DNA of 64,000 nt from Telopea speciosissima. Its lineage: Eukaryota > Streptophyta > Magnoliopsida > Proteales > Proteaceae. The stretch is taken from positions 46,305,043-46,369,042 of the forward strand of contig NC_057926.1 of assembly GCF_018873765.1 (NCBI RefSeq), given 5' to 3'. The notes under the pieces were generated by a model, which was not told the origin of the DNA, made no database searches, and saw only the letters and a program-made list of their open reading frames with translations. Below are positions 48,150-60,700 of this stretch, piece after piece; the first letter of the stretch is position 1; every line of letters begins with the position of its first letter. The translations under genes and the position numbers were made by a program.

Positions 48150-48325
48150 TCTCCTATCTGCTAACAGGACAGGACTGTGTTGTCCCCTCACATGTGGGTG
48201 CGAAATGACGACTTAACCTTGTCTAGGCAGTGTGTTCGGGCAAGGGGTAAGGTTGTCATTTTGCACCCCATGTGAGGGGACAGCACGGTCCTGTCCAGGC
48301 AGCGGACAGGAGAGGATAATGATTC
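48150..48325. mobile_element. Foldback element, arm type 5
   Basis: Arms of about 75 bp: CCTCTCCTATCTGC pairs with the right end GCGGACAGGAGAGG, and TGTCCCCTCACATG with CATGTGAGGGGACA. The centre in complement reads AAAATGACAACCTTACCCC then TTGCCCGAACACACTGCC, the same spacer as at 766-939. Confidence 0.75.
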
Positions 48326-48757
48326 CCCCACCTTCCCCTCCCAAAAGTATGTTCCCCAAAATATGTTTGGATACCTTCTACACCCTAATGTTCATGGTCA
48401 GAAATACCCTTCTTAGATTCAATGAGAGAGTTCAGATATTACGGTGAGAGGATTTTTATTTTTCCATAGGATACCCTTTTCTTTCTTACTCGAATGGGGT
48501 AGACTGCTAGGCCCAGTTTGGCCCAATCTTTTGCTCCCCATGTCCGACGTGGCACATCTATATGGGTCAAGTGTCTTCAGTTAGGTGGCTTCCCGTTCTC
48601 TAGGTACTGTTGGATTACAACAAATGTAAAGGATTAATTGGTCAATTCACAAAAAATTTATTCCTGCATCACAATTGTGATATTCCCGCCTCCTTAAATT
48701 CTCCTGTAAATCTTCCTGTTTCTCTTTTTTTTCTCTCTGCTTCTGAAGCGTCTGATT

Positions 48758-51700
48758 ATGTCTTCGACAGAAATCGTTAAGAACCGACATCTAGGGTTTC
48801 TGATATGGCAATCGGTCCACTCAACTATCCTCTTCCTCTTCTGCAAAATCTTCCTTCTCTCCCCTTTCTCTAATAACCCTCTGTCTCCTTCTATCTTCAC
48901 CTTCCTTTCCTTCCTCACCTTTCATCTCTCTCTCGTCCTCTTCTCCACTTCTCTGCTCCTTGTCTCCTCTTCCCAACCTGATCGTCCTGCTTCGATTTAT
49001 GAACTCATTCTGTTTCTCCTCCGATTCCTACTCAACTCGGTCCTTGGCGGAGGTGGGTCCCCGGAGCTCTCTGCTCCCAGCTTCCGCAGCCGTGTGAGAA
49101 CTTCACTTGGGTTTCTGCTCTTTGTGATCATATCTGCTGCATCGGGTTTTGTTTCTGTGGCTTCTGTGTGTCGGAACTCGGAGGCTATTAGTGGGTTGCC
49201 GTTGATTGGCATAGGGTTGAGAGGGTCTGTTTTTGGATTGCTATATGGAGTTTATTACATTTATAAGCAGCGTTGGGTTTTGGGGTTTCCCATTATACAG
49301 GTTAGTAGCTCTGTTGCATTGTCAAGGGTTCTTTCATACTAGTTATTTGGGTTCCTTTGGTTTTATCATATTCACATAATTTTTGTTGAAATGTAGTTGG
49401 GTTGCTTATTTGTTACAATTTCTTTTTGGTGAATGAAAAAGTATATTAAAAGAAAAAATAAAACAGCTCAAGAGCCAAAGCGTCTATCCAAGGGCATAGA
49501 CCCTATCAAAACAACACAGACACAAAAGAGAGGAACCAAGATGACCCGGGGGGCTAAACACCCAATAAAAGTGGGGATATACCAAAAAATGAGGGGTGGG
49601 GGTAGAAACAACCATCAAAGAAAAGCTGATGATACAACAAAATTAGCGGGGAGCATAGTTCAAAAACTCAGCGAAATTTTGAATATTTTGAACCCCGCAA
49701 GACAAACATCATACGAAATGTCGAAACCCAAAACAGACAATGTTTTGTCTGAAATTTCGGTCATTTGTTTCAGAATTTCACTCATTTCAGTCCAAAACAT
49801 GCATCGTTTCTACAAATTTCTATTATTTTGGTCAATTTGTTTTGGTATTTCGCGCATTTCGTCCTTTTGCATCTTGAAATGGCCAAGCAAAACTCATAGA
49901 AAAAAATACAAAGTTTTTTACGGCGAAATTTTGGTCTGGCTGAAATGGCATTCAAGACAAGTTTTCGAACTATGGCTGGGAGAAATAAGGGGAAGATTCC
50001 GCAAAGAGGCAAGATGCTTGTTTCTACTAGTATTTGGATAAGCAACACATTTGTGAAGAATTTTATTTCAACCTCGAAAGAAATAGTGTCCTAGATCTGC
50101 TCAATAGTATGTGAAGAGGATGTCCATCTTCTTTTGTTCTTTTCCCAGCATATATGATAGATCACTACACCAAAAGCCAAGTTACTAATAGTGTCACAAG
50201 GAGTTTAACTATTAAATTTATCCGAGATCCACTTCCATTCTTTGTCAAAGGGAAGAATATATAATTTTCTAAGAGTACCATCCCAAACAAATTTGGAGAA
50301 AGGGTAGGAAAAGAATAAATGGACAACACTTTTAGTAGAGTTCCAACAAAGACAACAATTTGGAATTGACAAATTTCTTTGGAAAAGAAATTCTTGAGTG
50401 GGAAGACAATCAATCCTAGCTCTCCAAACAGTGAAGGAATGTTTTGGTATTGACTAGCTAAACTAAACCATCCTAAACCATGGGACAATGGGGGCTTTCG
50501 ACCTAACCAAACTCTAGACAGAAGAAGAAGATTTATTTTTTTTGAAGAGTTCGCAGCCCATTTAACCAAATCCCACTACCTTTAGGTCTCATACACATAT
50601 TGGGAAGTTTACTCCAAACCTCAATGAGAGAATGGGAGATACGAGGGTCGGGATTCCAAGAACCATCCTGAATAATGGAAGATACATTAGAAAGCCTATC
50701 TGAACCAACATCATATCTAAATCTGTCATTGTACTTTGATATTAGCACACCATCAGGGTGCCAATTATCTAGCCAGAGAAAAGTGTTAGAACCATCGTCA
50801 ATGCAAGTCTAAATATGGTCAGAAATAAGGTATCTATATTTTAGGATTTTCCTCTAGGCCCAAGAAACATTCATAGTAGAAGGAACGGTCCAGATGGAAT
50901 CTAATTTGAGGCATATAGAGTAAACCCAATCAATCCAAATGCTCTTTTGTTTAGAAGCAATCTTTCATATAAGCTTGATAATGCTAGCAATATTGACTTC
51001 CTTAACTCTACAAAGGCCTAGCCCCCCCCCCCCCCCCCTCTCTTCTTTGGAAGACAGACGTTGGCCCAAGTCAAGAAATGCAAAAAAAATGGGGTTATCA
51101 TGGCCTTTCCAAAGAAAAGAGGACGTAAGAGACTCAATCTTAGAAGAAATAGAAGCCAGGAGACTAAAAACCCCAGATTAGTAAATATATGAATTTTGCA
51201 TAATTGATCTAATGAGTTCTAATTGCCTAGCAAAGGAAAGAAGTTTACTCTTCCAAAGTTGATGTCTTTTACGAAGCCTATCTAATGTAAAAAAAGGTTC
51301 AGTTAAGAACCACCCGACAGTAGGATCGATGATAGGTTGCAGCAGAACATCAAATTAGAAACAAATCAGAATTAGAAAGTGGACAGAACCTCTATATTCA
51401 GCAAAGTGATGGGGGTTGAAATTCAGGTCGAGTGTAGGTCTATGTAAGCTGGATTAGTCCTTCAAATTGGGGCCAATTCTGATGGCCCGATGTCAAGATA
51501 TGTGCAGGTCACAGAATTAAAAGGTTAAACTTGAAAATAGAAGGTTTGTGAATATGGAGGATTCCAGCCAATGGAATGGGGTAGAAGTGGGGATCGAGTG
51601 GAGAGGATGAAGGTGTGGTGTTGAGCTTCAAAACCCAGCAGGGTTTGATGGAGGAATATGGAGATATCAAACTCAGATGTCGCAGCAAGAATCCAAGTCC

Positions 51701-54700
51701 AGGAACAACAGCAGCCTGGACTCGAATGGGGAAAACAGTAGCAGAAACAGCCTTGGATGTTGATGTGGTTGCAGCCTTCAAAAGGGAACTCCAGTACTTG
51801 AAGTAATCCAGCAACAGTAGCAGCACCAGGGAATCTTGATTGGTGATGGAAAGAATGGAGACGAAGAGAATTAGAAGGTAAGGGGATAGATTGATTAGGC
51901 TCTCACCAGCCAGGCCTCTCAGCCCTTCATCCAAACAATAGGACAATAAAATTTTGCTCAAAAGGGAATTTCTAATTCATCATAATCGTTGGTGGGGGGC
52001 CTCTAAGGGCATTACATATTTATGGGCAGCTATGCTTGCCTTACAAGTTAGAGAAAATTAGAAACTTGCAAGAAAAAAGAAACAAACTGAAAATAGAAAC
52101 TTCTAAATAAAAGCTAAGCCTACTTTCTAAATCCGGAATTAGAAACTAAAGAGCTCAGGTTGCTTAATAGACAACCACAAAATATCTAAGAGAATAATTC
52201 TAAAACTAGAAACTAAACTAAACTCCTAATTCCCCCACACAGACAAAATTGAATCTTCTAATAATGTCTTCACATGATTAGGTCTTGCGCCCCACAAGAT
52301 CTTCTAGTAGTATTCACACCAAAGCAAAATAAGGGCTTTGACATTGTTCACATGAACAGTGTTTTGGCCTCTTTTTCTTCATATTTCAATCTACATCAAC
52401 TTCACTATCTAGAATAGGAGAGTAGTGATGGGTAGAGAGCTTCGAAGAGATCAATGGTAATCCCAAATAGGTAACAGGAACTCAGGAAGATGGCCCTCAA
52501 GGAAACCCAAAATACCATATAAATGAGCCTTAAGATCCATAGAAACTCGCCCAAAGAAAGATATCCTTGATTGCACAAAAGAAAATCCTACGATGACATA
52601 ATCTGAAAATCCCCAATGGTAGAAACTTTCACTACATTTTCTCCCCCACACAACTAACATCCACAATGGACGTTGCAGGCAAGGAATTAAATCACCTCCA
52701 TAAACCCTAATCCATTGTACATCAATACATGAGCATCATGACCAATGACTTGCCCAAAAAAGGTTAGAAAACACTTTTCAAATATTATTTATTTAATATA
52801 GTTAAGAAAATATAATCCTTTTGCAAACTCTTCACAAAACAAGTACTGGCCTTGGATTTTGACCAGTTACAATCCAACGACTCACTCACTTGGATGTTCC
52901 CCCTAACGGGGTAGTGGAAACCATAGAGTCACCCCCATTCACATTCTTACCCTACATGCCAAACGTACCGATATGTAGCCAATCCTGTTGTTAGGTATCA
53001 ACCATTGATACACCACAGCCACGCAATGCACAAATACAACAATAAGTGCTTCTCAGGTACGGGAAAAACCAACTACTAGAGACTCCTGTTGCCAAACACA
53101 ACTGACAGTGAACCATTCAAGAATCTCAACAGATCAATGTTCAACACACATCATCAGTGTCCACATCTATATTCCAATGCCAATCTGTATTAGGGAAATA
53201 TAGAATGTGGCAACCCTAGAATAGAGTGCTCAATTCTGTCCATGATTGTGAACATGTAAATGATACTTTTGGGCTGTTGCACACAAGATGATTTGTAATC
53301 ACAAGCATTAAACTTAAACTGTAGTTAATTTATTTAATCTTATTAAATTGGGTTTGATGGACACACATCAAATATAAACATATCCAATAGTACTGGGATC
53401 GTCAAAAGCATCTATTATCATAACAGGTGCAATTGAGCTGGAGTAATAAGTTGTAGAAGATTTCTTATTTGTTGGTTAACTTGTTCTAGGGTGGTTATGT
53501 GAGATGGGGCTGATATTCTACCTGCATGCTGGAGAGAATTGCCTTGCATGACCATAACCATTAAAGACTGTCTTAGTACAAACTAGGGTGAGTCCTTTCA
53601 GTCTTGTAGTGCTATCACCAAGATCTCTTGTGTGGGAAGGCCATATATGGGGATTTGTGCTATGGATAACAAATGTAGTAATAGTTGGTCCCATGCTCCA
53701 ACATTGGTTTGAGTTGTGTCTGAATTCAAGCTTAGTCCAGAGTCCGGAGTCTATGTCCGTTCATGGCAAAACTCATTCCTTCAGTCAGTTCTGGAGTAAT
53801 ATCTGTTCCTATTACTATACTATGTGGTATAAACCACATGATGAATAATGAAGTTTTATGCAGCAGTTGAAAAAAAACACACAAAAATAAGAATAGGATG
53901 GCTTAATTATTGGGATGGGTGGCCTTGGACTAACGTTCTAGTTGCATGTTGAAATGCCCTTTTTTAGTTGCTTCAATAATTACTTACATGATTTGAGTTG
54001 CTTGGCTACATGATGGTTGTATGAATAGAGAATTGAATTGCATGACTTTTTTGTAGTTGAGGTTAACTTGTATGTATTGAAACATATCTGAAATTGTGTG
54101 TGGCTTATTTTCTACTAGTACAGTTCTATTTATGGGTGATTCTATGAATGTAAACATTACTGTTATCTTTTAAAAAAAAGGTAAAGAAGGGAACTGAGCA
54201 GAGATGCTTTGGTCCCTGTTGTTATGTAGTTATAGGCAAAGACTAGGTCCAGTTAATGTATGGTGGATGGGCTGATGCATTGTGTATGATGGATGGGCCA
54301 GTTCCTTTATGCCAATCCAGATTAGGTGATCCAGCCGATCCTTAAAATATGCTTGCATGTGGACTCTTTCTGCAGTGTTGGTTCCAATTTCTAAGGCCAG
54401 ATAAGGGATGTTTCAGGTGAGCACCTGCCACCTGGCATAAAATCTTTGGCCAGGCCCCTATTCTGAGTTGTTAGAGCCAACAATGAGTCTGTGTGCAGTG
54501 TGCACTTAAAAACTAGGGGCAACGGAATATGTTCTGAAGTAGTTTTACATGTTCCTGTCTGTGCTACCATCAGTATTGGCACCATGCTGATTACTGATAG
54601 GTTATGCATGTAACAGTCGCTAGGTATCTGGTTCATTATTTGTATTTTTAATTTCATGATCTGATAGCTCTTGTTGTAGTTAAGTTTATACAAAAACGTA

Positions 54701-57700
54701 CTTATGCTCAATTTGTGGATGCTGTAACGGTAACCATAGTATTAAATCTCATCTCAGAAGGCCATTTCGGCCAGACCGAAATTTTGCCAAAATGTTGTAT
54801 TTTTTCTATGAGTTTTGCTTGGTCATTTTCGGGGTGTAAAATGCTGAAATGACCGAAATAACCAAAATTTCGACGAAATAGTGCATTTATAGACCAAAAT
54901 TCCGAAATGAGATGACCGAAGTTTCTGAAATATTGCATTTTATCATTTCAACATAGCATCTCGTCTCGGCCTGGCCAAAATATCCGACATTTCGGTGAAC
55001 TTTTGAACTATGACGTTAACTACCTATTTTGTGTTATGATTTCCATGGCTAACAGCTTGCAGAATATTTAGTTACCACTGAAGCTATAATATTATTGTTG
55101 TCTTTTTTTCATTATACTTTAAAACAGAGTTTCAGTGGAAATCCTACTATTGTTTTGAGGAGCTCGCAACATATATTTAGTAGAATATATTGCAGATATT
55201 TCTTTTTTTCACGGTTTCATATGAAGGATTTTTTTCCCCCTTCACATGTTGTTTGTATAATAGAGCTGATTGGAGGGCAAGGATCCATGTAGCCCACCCC
55301 ATTTAGTTGGGATAAGGCTGAGTTGTTGTTGTTGTTTGTATGTTGTCTGTATAATAAGCCTTGGCACATGTAAATTCTGTCAAAGTATATACTCGATATG
55401 CTTGTGATGCTTTCTGTTCTTAAATTATAATCGACTAGTGATACTTTTTGAAATGGAATTAAAAAAAAGAACTTGTTATTTGTCTTTGTTTGCAGCGTCC
55501 TCCTTTTTTCAGTTTTAAGATGGGGCTTCCTTCAGCTTTTAAACAGGCTCTAAAGTTATCTACTGTGGCTCTCCTATGTTCATCTGTGCTGGATGTGGCC
55601 CTGCCCAGTCAGTATAAGAGCCAGGGCACAATGGTGCAATTTATTGTCAATCAAATTATCTTTTACATTGGAAGCTCCATGGTTTCATTTTGTTGGGAAC
55701 TATGCCATCATTTACATCAGGTTGGCTTGTCAAACATATACATTCTTTGGTGTTGCTTTTCTCTTTCATTGCAGTTGATGAATCAGTCACAAACTTGTAG
55801 ATAGTATGTTGCATGTTGCTGTTTTCTTTACTATTTGTAGTCGTTTACGGATTAATTGCTGCATCCCTTTGACTTATTTTTTTGCATAAATAATAGAAAC
55901 TTTATTTATAAAGGGTAATGTAGGGTTGTAAGTATTGTATCGTATTGGCCGATACGTATCAGTATTGGTGGGTATCGATACAATACTTATTTTTCAAAAA
56001 GAAATTGTATTGACCGATATGGGTCGATAACTCCGATGGGCCGATAACTGAAACCGTGAGTGAAATACGAAACTGAAAGCAATCAAAGGCGTTGGAAAGT
56101 TGTTTTTCTCTTCAATATGAGTTGGAGGAAATCATCTAACATAAAAACGACCCTAATCTTCATTTCAATAAGTTTTGGGGATTTACAGTCGCTCAAATCA
56201 CGAATTGAAACAGATTTGGGAGAAAAAATGGTAGAAGTTGCAGATATTTTTTTTTTTATGCTCAAATGTATTTCCATTCTCTAGTTTCTATTTTCATTAC
56301 CAACTGTTATCTCTGAATTTAGAAGTCATACTGGTTTGAGATTTTCAGCAATACTTATGCAAACCTTCATATTACAAGAAAGTCTTACAAAGTGGTAAAG
56401 TTGCAGATTTGGTTAGTAGTATAAACCAAATCAGCCAGCAGAAGAGGACCAGGTTAGAATCGAAGGTAGCTCCTATGGTGTAAGGATAGTCCTACAAATA
56501 TGAGCATCAATTTATGGATGACTGCTGAGATATGATGAGATGAAGTTGCAGCAGACTTGCTTGATGAATAAGTCAACCGCAGAACTGATCTGGAGATTTC
56601 TGAAATCCCAACCGGCAGGCCTCAGATCAAGCCTTTCTTGCAATCGAATAGAGGTCTTTGACAAGGGAATATATCCCCAGAGTTTCAGCTCTATTGGTTC
56701 TCAGGTTGCAGAGATGAGCAGGTTCAAGTCAGCAGCAGGAAATTAGAAACAAACCCAGCCGCAGGGTTGAGATAGTCTCACAATAAATAACCAATCTTCA
56801 GGAAAAGTAGGGCTATTAGAGAATCTTTGAAGATGCTCAACAGATCCACATCTAGGTCTTAGATGGCCTGGAATAGTTGCAGGAAAGTAAATCAGAAAAT
56901 ATTGGAAGAGGGAGATCGAGTAGAAGAAGAGGATTGGGGACAGATGGCTATCTCAGCCTGGGCATCTCACCCTTCTCAGCCTCTCTCAGGACAATGCATT
57001 GCAAAACAGCAACATAACTTCATCCATTAAATCGTGGGGGAAGGTCATTACATTATATAGACTCAAAGGTTGAGCCCAAAATAGAAACAATAAAAATAGA
57101 AAGGCTCTAGAAGAGCTGAGACTTGAGTTGCATGTAATTGAACTTTGCTAAGTAACAAATGGAAAGCAACGAAAATAGAAACTCCAACTTAGAAACAAAT
57201 AACTAACGAAATAGAAACTAGATCTATGCCAAAAGAAAAACTAAAGAAATAGCAGAAAAGGAAATAACAAAAGGAAAAAAAATCTTCTAGAAGCTGTCCG
57301 ATCGATCCTTGAGTGTCTTGTTGTCCAGGGCTTCTAGAATATTGGAAAATAGAAGCACACACTGTCCCATTTGAGAAACCCAAAAATTCCCAGCCGGCAG
57401 TAGGCTATCCCAGCTATGCTGGTTTGTCCTTTGGCCCTATGGTCTGGTCCACTGTTTGATGTGATGGACCAGGCCTGTGACTCTTTTGGCTGGTATAGTG
57501 CTTGCCAAAGAATCGATCTACATCATAGAGTCGGAGCTAGAAGTGAAATGCAGTGTCACGTTTTTTTTTTGTGGGGGGGGTGGTTGGGGTGAAGAGAAAC
57601 AAAACCAATACCATTCTATACCTGTTGACACTCATTCAGTGAGGTTAGAGTTGGCTGTTATAATGGTTGGTCCAGTTGAATGTTTTAGTTGGGATACCTC

Positions 57701-60700
57701 AAAGATTGAACTACAAGCTTATTGAATGTTTGCATCCACTGAATTAATAGCTTTGAAGCTAGAACAACGCTCCTGAATCATCAAAAGAATTTATGATCTA
57801 ATAATTCAATCACCAGATTCAAAGTCTGGGGAAAGTTTGGGCCTAGTAGATGCAGTTTGATAGTAAGGAGAGAAAAACTGCAGCAGTGATTAACAAGCAA
57901 AAAACAGAAGAAAATGTGCTTGGATTCTTAATATATGAGTAGATTTTTTGGTAGTGCAAAGCATGTTAGTTCTATGCCCAGTATATTATCTCTAGAGGTC
58001 TCTTCTAGTCCTAGTCTATAGTTTCTTCAATTTTAAGGGATTGTATATTGTCCAATATTTTCCTTTTTGGCCTCAAGAATTTAGCATCTTTTTATCATGT
58101 GCTCTACAATTGGTATTTCTCTGAGGCAGTCTGAGTGGGTTATTGGGTTTTTACTTATAATAACTTCTCCCCTGTTGCTATTATAGTCGGGGATGCTCTT
58201 TGGCCAGTACGGAGGAGTGATTTGATTCATATGGAAGGCACTAAAAGACCCAGGGGCAGGCCTAAATTAACCCTAGGAGAAGTGGTGAGGAAATACATGC
58301 ATAGCTTAGGTGTCGTATCTTGTATGACTTCGAATAGAGCTGATAGGAGAGTAAGGATCCATGTAGCCACCCCATTTAGTTGGGATAAGGCTATGTTGTT
58401 TCTGTATGCTCTCTGGTAAAGTGGGTCTTGATTCCAGAAGCCATCATAGCTAGAAATGAAAGTTTGTTTTTTTTTTTAAAGAACTTATTGAGGAATGAAA
58501 GGGTTTTTTATAAACATGGAAAGAGAACTCAGTCGAAACCATCGAGATATATTGGCTTCGCAAGAAACCGAGATGAGATGTGGGTGGATTTTAAAAGGTC
58601 ACTGGTTTCGACCAATTTCGACAGGTTTCAACTTGTTTCGGCTGAAGCAACCCATATTTCGCAAGTTTCGATACTCATGCCCATCGAAACTTGAGGAAAC
58701 CTGGCTCGAAACTAGGCAGACAATTATTTATGCTAGAAACCAGGCCAGACAATTATTTATGCCTAATATCATTTAAGTCAATGAAATATGTATTTCATTT
58801 ACTTAAGATATTATTCATAAATAAGCAAATACCCCCCTATTTGAATCCAATAAAAATAGTTAAAAAATAAAATTTCTAAAGGATAAAAAGTCAACCTCCT
58901 AGTTCAAAAACAAAAACTGGATTTTTGGTGGTAGGTGAAATTTTTAACTTTTTAATGCTAGGGTTTTTCTCAAATCTATAAATTCCATAAATCTTAATGT
59001 GGTAAAACATTGCTAAAAATCAAAAGTGCGGTAAAATATTCATTTTTTTATGTCTAAAAATTTATTTTCATTCGGAGCCATTTTGACAGCATTCACGCAC
59101 ATCAAATTAACTTTGACTGGAATATAACTCCTTCAATATAAATCAGATTTAAGCAATCTTGGATGTGTTGGAAAGCTGAATAATTTACCGCATTTTTGGT
59201 TTTTAGCAATGTTTTACTATATTAAGATTTATGGAATTTATAGATTTGAGAAAAACACTAGCATTAGAAAGTTGAAAATTTCACCTACTTCCGAAAATCC
59301 AATTTTTGTTCTTGAACGTGGGGGGGTTGACTTTTTATCCTTTTGGAATTTTATTTTTTAACTATTTTTATTGGATTCAAATAGGGGGTATTTGCTTAAT
59401 TATGAATAATATCTTAAGATATTAGGCATAAATTAGTGTCTGTCTTGACAACTATGATTCTAAGTACACTATTGTAAACTTTAGTAAAAAACCACAAGTA
59501 CCATTTTGAGTTTTTTTTTTGTGAAAATAGTTCATGTATTGTGTTTAGAACGTAAAAAATAGGCTGTATACAAAAAATCAGATAAAAAAAAAAAGCATTT
59601 CTGGGCCTCGAAAGCACCAGCTCGAGTTGGCTGGGAAAAAATCACAGGTTTCGACCATATTTCGGTTTTTGGCTGGTCGAAACCCGAGTTTTAGGACCTT
59701 TTTTTTATAAATATCCAGTGCCAGTGAACATAGTAAGGTAATTGTCTGGTCCATTTCTAATTTTGGCTGAATTTTGGGGTTGTGCTACCTCTACCAATTA
59801 CTCAATTAGAAGTCAGCGGTGATCCTTTCTTGTATGGTGTTGCTGGGTATCTGTTTAATGAAGGGAGCATGACCTCTGTAAAGTTTATTCTTCTTGAAGC
59901 CATACAGTATATGAGCCTTTTTTTAATAGATAAACAGATCTTTATAAATTATTTGAAAAAACCCTTCAATTGCTAACCAATATTAGCAATTAATTAGATC
60001 TTGCTTGTAATCACTGCTATTCCAGTTGGCAAAGATTTCCCTTGAAATTACTTTTGAAGTTCCTTTAGTACATCTGCTAGCATGCTCATTGATTTTCTTG
60101 TAAATGGTCAGTATTGTGCTTATTGAATGGTTGACAACGATTGGAGTAAGAGCAGATCCAGTTTTTTATGATAATGCGAGCTTTTTTTTCCCCATTTCTA
60201 AAATCTTAAAGTGTGTACTTTTTGTCGGAGATATTTCCTGTTACTTGACATATTTGAGCATTCTAATAGGTGGTTCATACAAAGAGGTACATATTTGCAC
60301 CACCAAAGGGGTCAGCTGCTGCAGAGACAAATCCATCTGAACCTCTCCTTGCAGCATTGGAGGAAAGTACTCCAAGATCTCTTCTGCAATATCTTGCATA
60401 TCTTGATCTGTGTATAATTTGTGAGAGTAATGTTGACATATGGCGCCGGGCTGCCTTCTTTGAAGAAACTGGTGAGACTTATAAAAGAGTTGTGGCGGTA
60501 TGCTTGAGGCCTCTTGAACAACTGACTTCAAACCTTGGGGAAGGCTTGGAAGGTTGTTCAGGTGATAGAACTGATCAATTATCACATCAGTTATTATCAC
60601 CAGCTGATACACGAATGGATTCAAAGCTCAATGAGTCTTTCAATGACTTCCAGGTACTGTGTATGTTAATTAAGGGGTTAATTGTCAAATCTTCGTGTTT

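Larger units (their letters stand above)
44905..48757. other. Intergenic between NMNAT and NDC1
   Basis: AT-rich, with three foldback elements and a SINE (listed separately). Open frames have no recognisable product. The last 90 bp before the NDC1 ATG are CT-rich and likely its 5' UTR. Confidence 0.5.
49433..52690 (-). mobile_element. L1-type LINE in NDC1 intron 1, antisense, interrupted twice
   Basis: Minus-strand text: [12 protein letters not shown] (about 52,470), PILD then [16 protein letters not shown] (across 52,412 to 51,277), [30 protein letters not shown] (about 50,740), and a zf-RVT-like [12 protein letters not shown] region near 50,400. Stops and frameshifts are frequent. It is cut by the elements at 51,285-52,404 and 49,654-49,974. 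It lies antisense within the NDC1 transcript. Confidence 0.85.

Noticed and set aside
48694..49212. Minus-strand frames opposite NDC1 exon 1
   Set aside because: Shadow frames of a well-supported coding exon.
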